Positions 1-7,930 of a stretch of DNA of 64,000 nucleotides are shown here, one piece after another. The stretch lies in contig JAATGM010000017.1 in the NCBI GenBank assembly GCA_015654675.1, positions 152,973-216,972 on the forward strand, read 5' to 3'. The DNA comes from Planctomycetota bacterium. GTDB taxonomy: Bacteria; Planctomycetota; Phycisphaerae; UBA1845; UTPLA1. The notes beneath the pieces are model-generated. The model was given only the letters and a program-made list of their open reading frames with translations. It was not told the DNA's origin and did not search any database. Positions within the stretch are counted from its first letter, which is position 1. Each line of letters starts with the position of its first letter. Both the position numbers and the translations under genes were made by a program.

Positions 1-265
1 TCTTCAAATCCGATGTCTGGCCGACGTGGTAGCGATATCGGCGGCTCTTGCCCGCTCGAATATTTGTCCGCACGTCCATGACCTTGACGTTGTAAATCTT
101 CTCAACTGCCTCGCGAATCTGCGTCTTCGTTGCAGTCGGATGAACCGCAAATGCATACGAGCCGCCGCGGCCCGGACGCGTCTTTGTCTTGTCGTGCGAC
201 TGCTGCGTCTGGTGCGTCGACTTTTCGGTGATCAGTGGTCGGATGATTGTCTGGTAGATATCCAT
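1..265 (-). CDS. rplW: 50S ribosomal protein L23 (3' end outside window)
   Basis: Reverse translation of the first 265 bases gives about 88 residues beginning MDIYQTIIRPLITEKST, the classic L23 opening. It continues through a basic loop (KTKTRPGRGG) and YAFAVHPTATKTQIREAVEK, which matches the L23 core that binds 23S rRNA domain III at the exit tunnel. The ATG is at 265-263, 9 bases after the rplD stop, so it is translationally packed in the S10 operon. The gene runs off the window; only a few C-terminal residues should be missing, since L23 is usually 95-100 residues. Confidence 0.95.
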   Translation of the reverse strand, partial: MDIYQTIIRPLITEKSTHQTQQSHDKTKTRPGRGGSYAFAVHPTATKTQIREAVEKIYNVKVMDVRTNIRAGKSRRYRYHVGQTSDLK

Positions 266-274
266 CGTCACACC

Positions 275-913
275 TTACGCCGAGGCCTTGGCCGACACGC
301 CGCTCATCAACGCCTTGAACGCGTCCCGGACGAACACCACCTTGCGGTTTCGCAAAACGTCGTACGCATTGATCTCGGCAACCGGCTTGATGTTCAGCGT
401 CGCAATGTTTCGACCAGCCCGGTAGATCGTCGCGTCGCGATCCGCAACCGCCATCAGGCAGCCGGCATCGGCCTTCAGCGCCTTGAGGACGGCGAAAAAC
501 TTCTTGGTCTTCGGCTGATCCAGCTTGAACTGATCCAGGATCATCGTGTGCCCGGATTCCATCTTGGCCAGCAATGCCGAATCACGGGCCAGTCGCCGCA
601 TCCGCTTCGGCAGATCCAGCGTGAAGTCACTTGGGCGCCGCGGAAAAGCGCGACCGCCGCCGCGTCGCGTCGGAGTCCGGATGGGCCCGACGCGGGCGTT
701 TCCGGTTCCCTTTTGCTTATAAAGTTTGCGATTTGCGCCGTGGGTCTCGCGCCGGTTCTTCTGCCGCACTGTCCCCTGCCGCTGCGCCGAGCGATACGCA
801 ACGATCGCCTGCTTCAGGAGGGCCGGCCGAACCTTGCCGCCGAGCTGCTCCGGATCCACTTTCTCGGATCCGATCTGCTTTCCCAACATGTCGTACACAG
901 GTACGTCGATCAT
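275..913 (-). CDS. rplD: 50S ribosomal protein L4
   Basis: A 212-residue L4, normal length. L4 binds 23S rRNA domain I and sends an extended loop into the exit tunnel. Here that loop is the basic stretch around residues 45-95 (QKGTGNARVGPIRTP then RRGGGRAFPRRP), which carries the family signature KGTGxAR. The C-terminal half is the alpha/beta domain. It lies between rplC (9 bases upstream) and rplW. In Gammaproteobacteria L4 represses its own operon through the S10 leader; whether that holds here is unknown, although a short leader hairpin exists upstream of rpsJ. Confidence 0.97.
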   Translation of the reverse strand: MIDVPVYDMLGKQIGSEKVDPEQLGGKVRPALLKQAIVAYRSAQRQGTVRQKNRRETHGANRKLYKQKGTGNARVGPIRTPTRRGGGRAFPRRPSDFTLDLPKRMRRLARDSALLAKMESGHTMILDQFKLDQPKTKKFFAVLKALKADAGCLMAVADRDATIYRAGRNIATLNIKPVAEINAYDVLRNRKVVFVRDAFKALMSGVSAKASA

Positions 914-922
914 GGCTGCACG

Positions 923-1591
923 CTAGGCTTTGGCCTTGGATTTCTTGGTTTTGCTCTCGCGGATGACGACGTACCCGCCCCTTGGTCCGGGGATGGCGCC
1001 CTCAATCGCGAGCAGATTTTTGTCTTTGTCGATCTGGATGAGCCGCTGATTTCTCGCCGTCCGGCGATCAGCCCCCATGTGCCCCGCCATCTTCTTGCCC
1101 TTCTTGATCGAACGACCGCGACCGCGATCGCCCGCCATGGCACCGATGCCGCCTGGCGAACGGTGCTTGCGCTCCGTGCCGTGCGATCCGGGCTGTCCGC
1201 CGAAGTGATGGCGCTTCATGACGCCCTGGAAGCCGAAACCGCGCGTCATACCGATGACGTCTACATAGCCGATCCCGCGCGTCTCGAACTGCTCCACCGT
1301 CACGATGTCGCCCTGCTTGACGTCGGTCGGCTCAGTCAATCGGATTTCGCGGATGAATCTTTTCGGAGTGGTGTTGGCCTTGCGTGCGTGGCCGATGGCG
1401 GGAAGTTTCGAGCGACTGGCTTTCACCTCGTCAAAGCCCAACTGTACGCCGTCATAACGATGAACGTCTTTCGAGCGCACCGCCAGCACCGTACACGGCC
1501 CGGCTTCCACCAGCGTGACTGAAACCGACGCACCCTTCGGATCGAAGAGCCGCGTCATGCCAACTTTTTTGCCCAGTACGGCCGCGATCAT
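923..1591 (-). CDS. rplC: 50S ribosomal protein L3
   Basis: A 222-residue L3. It starts MIAAVLGKKVGMTRLF and contains the tight family motif MTRGFGFQGVMKRHHFGGQP followed by SHGTERKHRSPGGIG, the extension that reaches toward the peptidyl-transferase centre. The Gln in GGQPGSHG is the residue N5-methylated by PrmB in other bacteria. The C-terminus is Lys-rich. A 134-base gap separates it from rpsJ, longer than other gaps in this operon; I see no gene in it. L3 is an early-assembly 50S protein. Confidence 0.97.
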   Translation of the reverse strand: MIAAVLGKKVGMTRLFDPKGASVSVTLVEAGPCTVLAVRSKDVHRYDGVQLGFDEVKASRSKLPAIGHARKANTTPKRFIREIRLTEPTDVKQGDIVTVEQFETRGIGYVDVIGMTRGFGFQGVMKRHHFGGQPGSHGTERKHRSPGGIGAMAGDRGRGRSIKKGKKMAGHMGADRRTARNQRLIQIDKDKNLLAIEGAIPGPRGGYVVIRESKTKKSKAKA

Positions 1592-1725
1592 ATCGAAACC
1601 ACTACCCTGTTCGTGTCACACGAACTTCGTTTGACAAATCCGCGCGATAAAAGCTCACGCGGCGAACTGTATTTGCAATTGGACGACAGCCGCAGGCGTC
1701 CGACGCCGACTTAGCGCCGCCTCGC

Positions 1726-2040
1726 CTACGCCTTGATCTTGACGAACACGCCGGCCGGTACGACGAGGCGGTTCAACGCCTCAACCGTTCGCGCCGTCGG
1801 CTCGAAAATGTCAATCAGCCGCTTGTGCGTCCGAATCTCGAACTGCTCACGAGACTTCTTGTCAATGTGCGGCGAACGCAGAACCGTGTAGCGCTCGATG
1901 CGCGTCGGCAGCGGAATGGGGCCGCACACCCGGGCGTTCGTCCGCTTCGCGTGATCAACGATGTCGCGCGCAGACGAGTCCAACGAGCGGAAGTCGTATG
2001 CTTCCATCCGGATGCGAATTCGATTCCCTTTCACAGCCAC
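1726..2040 (-). CDS. rpsJ: 30S ribosomal protein S10 (NusE)
   Basis: A 104-residue S10, first gene of the S10 operon. The signature [21 protein letters not shown] is complete across two segments (residues about 37-57), followed by the [12 protein letters not shown] loop. The start is GTG at 2040 with GGAG eight bases upstream; an out-of-frame ATG at 2050 is not used. S10 is both a 30S head protein and, as NusE, a partner of NusB in antitermination. NusG is encoded in this window too. Promoter and leader hairpin lie directly upstream. Confidence 0.97.
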   Translation of the reverse strand: MAVKGNRIRIRMEAYDFRSLDSSARDIVDHAKRTNARVCGPIPLPTRIERYTVLRSPHIDKKSREQFEIRTHKRLIDIFEPTARTVEALNRLVVPAGVFVKIKA

Positions 2041-2068
2041 GCTGGCATCTCCAACTTCACGTCCTGCA

Positions 2069-2089
2069 CCGGCTCCCGTTCGTAGCCGG
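2069..2089 (-). other. Leader hairpin of the S10 operon mRNA
   Basis: On the minus strand CCGGCT and AGCCGG form a perfect 6-bp stem with a 9-base loop. It lies right where transcription from the adjacent promoter should begin (start expected near 2090), so the mRNA would carry a 5'-terminal stem-loop before the GTG of rpsJ. It could protect the 5' end or be a target for autogenous control; this is inference. Confidence 0.4.
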
Positions 2090-2096
2090 GTCGTTG

Positions 2097-2124
2097 ACTA
2101 TACCAAAGCGTCGCTGGCTGTCAA
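2097..2124 (-). promoter_or_regulatory. Sigma70-type promoter of the S10 operon
   Basis: On the minus strand a perfect -35 TTGACA (2124-2119) is followed after 16 bases by TATAGT (2102-2097), one mismatch from TATAAT. The predicted start lies about 50 bases upstream of the rpsJ GTG. This matches the strength expected for a ribosomal protein operon. Confidence 0.7.
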
Positions 2125-2326
2125 CAATCCTTTGTGCGGCAACGAATTGGGCACGCTGCCGCCTTCCGACTGGCGTTGGTCGCTTCGCACTAGACCACCG
2201 CAACAATATGTCATCTCAAAACTTATGATAAAATGCCATTTCTCAGCTCGCGCCCCCTGGCCACTGACGCAATCCGGCCAAACAGAATCTTGCCTCAGTT
2301 TTTGATATCGCAGGCACAACGCTTGC

Positions 2327-2355
2327 TTGTCCGTACCCGTCCATCGCTCTATAGT
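2327..2355 (+). promoter_or_regulatory. Sigma70-type promoter of dxr-rseP-recR
   Basis: TTGTCC (2327-2332), a 17-base spacer and TATAGT (2350-2355). Transcription would begin near 2362, about 22 bases before the ATG at 2384. This position rules out the upstream in-frame TTG at 2327 as the dxr start. Confidence 0.55.
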
Positions 2356-2383
2356 GCCGCGCCTGTCCTTACTGCTCGTTTCA

Positions 2384-3544
2384 ATGCCAACTGACCGCAA
2401 AAGAGTGATCATCCTTGGATCGACCGGCTCGATCGGCCGCAGCGCCCTTTCGGTCGCCGAGAATCTCAAATCCGAGATTGAAATCGTCGGCCTTGCAGCA
2501 AATTCGCAGTGGGAACGACTCGCCGAGCAGGCCCTGCAATTCCGACCAAAGGCAGTCGCAATTGCCGATGATCGCTTCGCCGGCGTTATTCGCGATCGTC
2601 TGCACGTCGATTCCGTGCGCCCCACGGTATTCGCCGGCGGCGATGCACTCGTTCAACTCGTTCGCGAAGTCGATGCCGATTTCGTGCTCGCCGCGGTGGT
2701 CGGCGCGGCCGGCCTCCCATCGACGCTTGCCGCAGTCGAGCGCGGACTCACAATCGGACTGGCAAACAAAGAAACGCTCGTCGTGGCGGGCAGCGTGGTG
2801 GCCCCACTCGCCGCGCGCACCGGTGCAACGCTCATCCCCGTCGACAGTGAACACTCCGCAATCTTTCAGGCCATGCACGCCGGATCCCACGCTGAAGTCG
2901 AGAAGATCGTCCTGACCGCATCCGGCGGCCCTTTTCGCACCTGGTCGACCGAGCAAATCCGCGCCGCCACCCTTGGCGACGCCCTCAAGCACCCCACCTG
3001 GCAAATGGGCCCGAAAATCACCATCGATTCGGCCACCATGATGAACAAGGCCCTCGAAATCATCGAGGCCAAATGGCTCTTCAACATTCCGCCCGATCGG
3101 ATCGAAGTCGTCATTCATCCCGAGTCGATCATTCATTCAATGGTCCAGTTTCACGACGGCTCAATCGTCGCCCAGATGGGCGCCCCGGACATGCGAACGC
3201 CCATTCAATACGCCATGACCTATCCGCGCCGCCTGCACGGCCAGGCCGATCGCCTCAATCTCGCCGCGTTGCGCAGCATGAACTTTGAGCCGCCCGACTC
3301 GCACCGCTTTCCAGCGCTTCGGCTGGGCCACGAAGTCGCCCGGCGTGGTGGAACGGCCGGAGCTGCCTTTAACGCCGCCAACGAGGCCGCCGTAGACGCC
3401 TTCCGCGCCGGCAAGCTACGATTCACCGAGATTGTGCAGCGCGTCGAAGACGTTTTGGGCCGACACACTTTCAAGGAGTGCCCCGGCCTCGACGACCTGC
3501 TGACAGTCGACGCCTGGGCGCGGGCCGCGACTAATACGCAATGA
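2384..3544 (+). CDS. dxr: 1-deoxy-D-xylulose 5-phosphate reductoisomerase
   Basis: 386 residues, the usual DXR length. It converts DXP to 2-C-methyl-D-erythritol 4-phosphate with NADPH, the first committed step of the non-mevalonate isoprenoid pathway. Visible are the N-terminal NADPH motif GSTGSIGRSAL (residues about 11-21), the metal and substrate segments VDSEHSAIFQ and ASGGPFR, and the block HPTWQMGPKITIDSATMMNK followed by HPESIIHSMVQF. ATG 2384 is preferred over TTG 2327 because it gives the normal family start and lies downstream of the predicted promoter. There is no clear Shine-Dalgarno sequence. rseP follows 7 bases later, a common bacterial pairing. Confidence 0.97.
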   Translation: MPTDRKRVIILGSTGSIGRSALSVAENLKSEIEIVGLAANSQWERLAEQALQFRPKAVAIADDRFAGVIRDRLHVDSVRPTVFAGGDALVQLVREVDADFVLAAVVGAAGLPSTLAAVERGLTIGLANKETLVVAGSVVAPLAARTGATLIPVDSEHSAIFQAMHAGSHAEVEKIVLTASGGPFRTWSTEQIRAATLGDALKHPTWQMGPKITIDSATMMNKALEIIEAKWLFNIPPDRIEVVIHPESIIHSMVQFHDGSIVAQMGAPDMRTPIQYAMTYPRRLHGQADRLNLAALRSMNFEPPDSHRFPALRLGHEVARRGGTAGAAFNAANEAAVDAFRAGKLRFTEIVQRVEDVLGRHTFKECPGLDDLLTVDAWARAATNTQ

Positions 3545-3551
3545 GGGATTG

Positions 3552-6023
3552 ATGCTCGAATTCATTCATACGTCGGGGCAGGCGCTGGCGCAGTCGTCCA
3601 TCACTGAAACGCTGACCAGCGCGTGGTACTTGCTGCTCGTCCTCATCGGCTTCTCGATCGTCGTTTTCTTCCACGAACTCGGGCATTTCCTCGCCGCCAA
3701 ATGGGCCGGTGTGCGCGTCGAACGCTTCGCGATTGGATTCGGTCGGGAACTGGTTGGATTCACCAAAGGCGGAACACGCTATTCGATCAACCTTCTCCCG
3801 CTCGGCGGCTACGTCAAAATGCTTGGTCAGGAAGACTTCGCCGTCGACAAGGAAGGCGAGCTCAAGGTCCGCGACAATCCCGACTCGTTCACCAGTAAAT
3901 CCGTCGGCAAGCGCATGGTCATCGTCTCGGCCGGCGTCGTAATGAATCTGCTTTTCGCCTGCGTGGCTTTCGCAGGCGTCATGATGCTCGGCCAGTACTC
4001 CGTGCCGGCCATCGTGGGCTATGTCGATCCGACGTCGGCCGCCATGCGTGCTTCGATCCAGCCGGGCGACCGTATTGTGGGAGTGAACGGCGATCCGATT
4101 CGCTCCTTCGAAGACCTTTTTCACGCAGTCACACTCTCTGATCAGAATCAGGAACTCGAACTCACGATTGAACGCGACGGCAAGATTGTCGAGCCGAAGC
4201 CCCGCGTCCTGCCCGAATACAAGCCCGAGACCGCACTGCGCCAGCTCGGGCTCGCGCCTCCCATGAATCGCCGCGTCCTCGTCACTTCGATGCGTCCGTT
4301 CGGGTACTCGCCGACGGATGAGCTCCAGGCGAACGACCTGTTGGTGCGAATCGGCGCAGGCCCCGACGCTCGCCCCATTAAGCACATTGGAGAAGTCTTT
4401 CAAGCCCTTCAAGACTCGCGCGGTCTCCCGGTCGAGCTCGTCGTGGCCAGACCCACAGGCCCGGTCGATTGGAAGTCGCTCACCGCAGTCGAATCCGATC
4501 TCCCGGCACAAACCCTCAATGTGAAGTCCGTCGCCCCCGCCCGCTTCCTACCTTCCGATGGCTCTGATCCGGCCTCATCGTCGCTGCTCGGCTTGGTTCC
4601 GCGACTGCTCGTTACCTGGGTCGACATGGGGAGCGCGGCCGAGCTTGCCGGCCTTCGGCTCTACGACGTCATCGTTCGCGTCGGCAACATTTCAAATCCC
4701 ACGCACGCCGACTTCAAGCGCGCCGTCGAGTCGCACGGCGACGAAGATATTCCCATCGCTGTCCGTCGCTCGAACGACGCCAACGAAACACTCAGCGCCG
4801 CCGCCGTTGCGCTGCTCGCCAACAACCGTGACGCGCTGATAGAGGACAGCTATCGCGATCCAGCCGCCGCCCGGCGCAAGCTCGATGGCTTGCTCAGCTC
4901 TGCAAAGCTGGACAAGGCCGACGCCGCCCACATCCAGGCCGTTGCCGCGTCAAAGCGCGATGGCGCAGCTTGGCGCACTTGGCTCGATTCGGTCGATGTG
5001 CATCACTTCGTTGTGCGGCCCAAGGCGCCTCGCTCGCTGACGGGCGATAGCGGCAAACCCTCAATCGGTGTTCAGTTGTGGCCCTGGGAAGACGATTGCG
5101 TCGTCGTTAGCGACGTGCAGGACACCCTTCGCGGCCGAACGTCGGCCGCCCGCCGCAGCGGCATTCCTCAGGGCGCCGTAATCATCGCCGTGGACGACCA
5201 GCCGGTCCGCCGCTGGACCGAACTGCTGGAAATCTTCCGCAAGCATGCGGGCAAATCAGTTCGTATTCGTTATCGACTCGGCGACGCCCAGGCAGACGTA
5301 GCATTCAATGTCCCGGCAAGCATCAACACCGGAATTGATATTTCACCGGACGCGACCATTACAGAAATTGCCGGCGCAACCAGCGCCGACATTCAATCCG
5401 GCGGAAAGTCCAACACCGTCGCCCTTCCCGATTGGCAGGTCATCGAGGCCATTCTTCGTAAGCACGTGGGCGAAACCGTCACCGTGAAGTATGTCACCCG
5501 CGACGGCCAGCGGAAGGAAACCAGCTTCGCCGTCACCGAAGACAACATTGATCCCTGGCTTCAGCGGGTCGCATTTGCGCCGCCTTTTCAGTGCTACCCG
5601 CTACGCGAGTTTGTTCGCGAAACCAATCCGCTCAAGGCGCTGGTCCTTGGCTGCAAACGCGCCTACGCGGCAACCATCCAGACCTATCTCACCATCAAGC
5701 ACATCGTTTTCACGCGCGAAGTAGGCGTGCAGAACATTTCCGGCCCGCTCGGAATCATCCGCCGTGGATCACAGATCGCCGAGGGCGGCATTACCCAGTT
5801 GCTCTGGTTTCTCGGCCTGATCTCCGCCAACCTGGCCGTCATCAACTTCCTGCCCATGCCGATCGTCGACGGCGGACTGTTCATCTTTCTCCTGCTCGAG
5901 AAGATTCGCGGCGAACCGGTCAGCATCAAGACGCAGGTCGTCACCCAACTCATCGGAATCGCCCTCATTATCTCGATCTTCCTGTTCGTGACCTTCCAGG
6001 ACATCGCCAACTGGAATCGCTGA
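3552..6023 (+). CDS. rseP: RseP-type site-2 zinc metalloprotease (M50), extended
   Basis: An 823-residue membrane protease that cleaves single-pass membrane proteins such as anti-sigma factors. The zinc motif HELGH is at residues 41-45 within the first membrane helix, and the third ligand motif NFLPMPIVDGG lies near residue 770, before the last helix. Between them are several PDZ-like segments: I can place four (about residues 140-225, 240-310, 355-410 and 500-585) instead of the two in E. coli RseP, which explains the near-doubled length. ATG 3552 is chosen over an adjacent TTG at 3549. It sits between dxr and recR. Substrates are unknown; no anti-sigma factor is nearby. Confidence 0.93.
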   Translation: MLEFIHTSGQALAQSSITETLTSAWYLLLVLIGFSIVVFFHELGHFLAAKWAGVRVERFAIGFGRELVGFTKGGTRYSINLLPLGGYVKMLGQEDFAVDKEGELKVRDNPDSFTSKSVGKRMVIVSAGVVMNLLFACVAFAGVMMLGQYSVPAIVGYVDPTSAAMRASIQPGDRIVGVNGDPIRSFEDLFHAVTLSDQNQELELTIERDGKIVEPKPRVLPEYKPETALRQLGLAPPMNRRVLVTSMRPFGYSPTDELQANDLLVRIGAGPDARPIKHIGEVFQALQDSRGLPVELVVARPTGPVDWKSLTAVESDLPAQTLNVKSVAPARFLPSDGSDPASSSLLGLVPRLLVTWVDMGSAAELAGLRLYDVIVRVGNISNPTHADFKRAVESHGDEDIPIAVRRSNDANETLSAAAVALLANNRDALIEDSYRDPAAARRKLDGLLSSAKLDKADAAHIQAVAASKRDGAAWRTWLDSVDVHHFVVRPKAPRSLTGDSGKPSIGVQLWPWEDDCVVVSDVQDTLRGRTSAARRSGIPQGAVIIAVDDQPVRRWTELLEIFRKHAGKSVRIRYRLGDAQADVAFNVPASINTGIDISPDATITEIAGATSADIQSGGKSNTVALPDWQVIEAILRKHVGETVTVKYVTRDGQRKETSFAVTEDNIDPWLQRVAFAPPFQCYPLREFVRETNPLKALVLGCKRAYAATIQTYLTIKHIVFTREVGVQNISGPLGIIRRGSQIAEGGITQLLWFLGLISANLAVINFLPMPIVDGGLFIFLLLEKIRGEPVSIKTQVVTQLIGIALIISIFLFVTFQDIANWNR

Positions 6024-6030
6024 CGCGCCC

Positions 6031-6633
6031 ATGACCGGCAATGTCCCCGATTCCCTGCTGCGACTGACCGGCGAGCTGGAAAAACTCCCCGGCATTGGCC
6101 CGCGCTCCGCCGAACGCATCGCGTTTCACATCCTCAAAGCCGAAAAGGAAGACGCACTCCGACTGGCCGACGCCGTTCGCGACGTAAAGGAAAACGTCCG
6201 TCATTGCCGGATCTGCTACAACCTCACCGAAGCCGATCCCTGCCCGATCTGCGCCGATCCTCGCCGAGACCAATCCCAAATCGTCGTCGTCGAGCAACCC
6301 AAGGATCTCATTCAACTTGAAGCGACCGGAATGGTGCGCGGCGTCTATCACGTGCTCTTGGGCCACATCGCCCCGCTCGACGGAATCGAGCCGGGCGACC
6401 TGACGATCGACGCACTCGTCAAGCGCGTCCGAGCCGGCGGCGTGCAGGAAGTCATCCTCGCCACCAACCCAACGCTTGAAGGCGAAGGCACTGCCCTTCA
6501 CATCAAAAGCGTTCTGACGCAGCAGGGAATCAAAATCTCTCGACTCGCGCGCGGACTACCGAGCGGCTCGCAAATTGAGTATGCAAGCAAGGCAATACTG
6601 CGCGATGCCATCGAGGGTCGCACGGAATTTTGA
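6031..6633 (+). CDS. recR: Recombination mediator protein RecR
   Basis: 200 residues, normal length. RecR works with RecO (and RecF) to load RecA on gapped DNA. Domain order is typical: N-terminal helix-hairpin-helix (LEKLPGIGPRSAERIAFHIL, residues about 16-35), a Cys4 zinc finger (CRICYNLTEADPCPIC, about 55-70), then a Toprim domain with VVVEQPKDL and the conserved TNPTLEGEGTA. It lies 7 bases after rseP and so is likely cotranscribed with dxr and rseP. The usual dnaX-ybaB neighbours are absent. It converges with the gene ending at 6637, only 3 bases away, with no visible hairpin terminator. Confidence 0.97.
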   Translation: MTGNVPDSLLRLTGELEKLPGIGPRSAERIAFHILKAEKEDALRLADAVRDVKENVRHCRICYNLTEADPCPICADPRRDQSQIVVVEQPKDLIQLEATGMVRGVYHVLLGHIAPLDGIEPGDLTIDALVKRVRAGGVQEVILATNPTLEGEGTALHIKSVLTQQGIKISRLARGLPSGSQIEYASKAILRDAIEGRTEF

Positions 6634-6636
6634 GTT

Positions 6637-7881
6637 TCAGACGCTGACCGTTTCGCGCGCGGCGTTGGATGTAAGTCGCCGCACCCCGCCCTTCCCAAGA
6701 ATGAGCTCAATCGTCTCACGCAGCCGCGAATCCGCGATGTGATCTGCGCGCGCAACCCGCTGCCCAGCAAGGCCAATCGATGCCCGCAGCTCGGCGTCCC
6801 GGCACAGCCGCCGCATGGCTTCAACCAGTGCTCCGGCATCGCCAGCCGGAACCATTAGTCCCGCCGCCCCGGAATGCACAAGCTCCGGCAAGCCGCCCAC
6901 ATCCGAAACGATGCATGGAATCGCGCGAGCCATCGCCTCCAGAACTGAATTTGAAGACGACTCGCGCCGCGACGCGGCCACCAGCACATCAATCTGAGCG
7001 TAGATTTGCTCGGCGTCGCGAACAAAGGAGTGAAACCGAATCGGCAGGCCGCTGCTCGCCGACTTCAGCGGGCCAACCAGCGCCCCGTCGCCAAAGAATG
7101 CGACTTCAAACGTCTCACCGGCCTCGGCCATTCGCCGCGCGGCCTCGACCACGACGTCGGCCCCCTTGTGCTCCGCGACCTGCCCGACACATCCAAACGT
7201 GATGACGCCGTTCGCGCGTGCGCGCTGCGGCGGCCGGCGATCAGCCCCGTTGGGGATGACGCAGCATCGCGAGCTCGGCCATCCCCACTGCTCGATGAAC
7301 GAACGCCGCCCCGCATCGCAGTTGAAGATGATTCCGTGGCAATTCCGTGCAACGCGCTGCGATCGCCAGCGAAGCTGCCGTCGCCACACTTCGAGCGAGG
7401 GTACTAAACCTAGGTACCGCTTCCCGGCCGATTGCGGAAACGGCGCCGGCGGCTGCCGAACGCTCATCACCACACGCGCGCCGGCCAGGCGCGCCCCGAT
7501 CACCGCCGCTCCAAACGCCGCACCATGCGCCTGCTGAACGAAGAAAACGCTCTCGACCTTCTGTCGCTCAAACCACTCGCGACGCTCGCGGACAAGCGCC
7601 CCGCTGATGCGCCGGTCGCCCGACAGTCGCGCATCCAGCCAATCGAGCCGCTCGCAAGAGAGTCTCTCGCGCCCCCACTGCTCGCGCAAATCGCCATAGA
7701 GATCGTCACCGCAATAACCAACCCGAACGTCAACTCCCCATTCGAGCAATCCCCCAATGATCGAAAGCAAATACTTCTCGGCGCCGCCGCCAAGCCACAT
7801 CCCCGATTGGTTGACGAAGTGCGCCGCCAGTACGCAGACGCGCAGTCGCGGTTCCCCCGAATTTCCGTCATCGACCTCCAT
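6637..7881 (-). CDS. Glycosyltransferase family 4 (GT-B fold)
   Basis: A 414-residue retaining-type glycosyltransferase. The N-terminal half has the glycine-rich acceptor loop GMWLGGGAEKYLLSI (residues about 28-42) seen in GT4 enzymes. The C-terminal half has CVGQVAEHKGADVVVEAARR and the nucleotide-sugar motif ESSSNSVLEAMA (the E-x7-E pattern) with DVGGLPELV. The likely role is transfer of a sugar in cell-surface or exopolysaccharide synthesis; donor and acceptor cannot be read from sequence. Its neighbour upstream is an unknown secreted protein 49 bases away on the same strand. Confidence 0.85.
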   Translation of the reverse strand: MEVDDGNSGEPRLRVCVLAAHFVNQSGMWLGGGAEKYLLSIIGGLLEWGVDVRVGYCGDDLYGDLREQWGRERLSCERLDWLDARLSGDRRISGALVRERREWFERQKVESVFFVQQAHGAAFGAAVIGARLAGARVVMSVRQPPAPFPQSAGKRYLGLVPSLEVWRRQLRWRSQRVARNCHGIIFNCDAGRRSFIEQWGWPSSRCCVIPNGADRRPPQRARANGVITFGCVGQVAEHKGADVVVEAARRMAEAGETFEVAFFGDGALVGPLKSASSGLPIRFHSFVRDAEQIYAQIDVLVAASRRESSSNSVLEAMARAIPCIVSDVGGLPELVHSGAAGLMVPAGDAGALVEAMRRLCRDAELRASIGLAGQRVARADHIADSRLRETIELILGKGGVRRLTSNAARETVSV

Positions 7882-7930
7882 GCCAGTTTATCGACGACGA
7901 GGGGTAACCGACTGGACCCGCCCCATTGGG

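Larger units (their letters stand above)
2041..2383. other. Divergent promoter region between rpsJ and dxr
   Basis: This 343-base gap contains no convincing gene. It holds a minus-strand promoter and leader hairpin serving rpsJ and a plus-strand promoter serving dxr. The middle (about 2195-2240) is locally AT-rich compared with the surroundings, which is typical of divergent promoter regions. Short open frames crossing it have no recognisable product. Confidence 0.6.

Noticed and set aside
26..1522. Long plus-strand open frame of about 500 codons
   Set aside because: It runs opposite to rplC, rplD and rplW, which are certain. High GC content gives long antisense frames; its translation is Arg-rich and matches no family.
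2098..2625. Minus-strand 175-codon frame over the dxr start
   Set aside because: It crosses two promoters and the dxr 5' end and encodes low-complexity Arg/Ser sequence.
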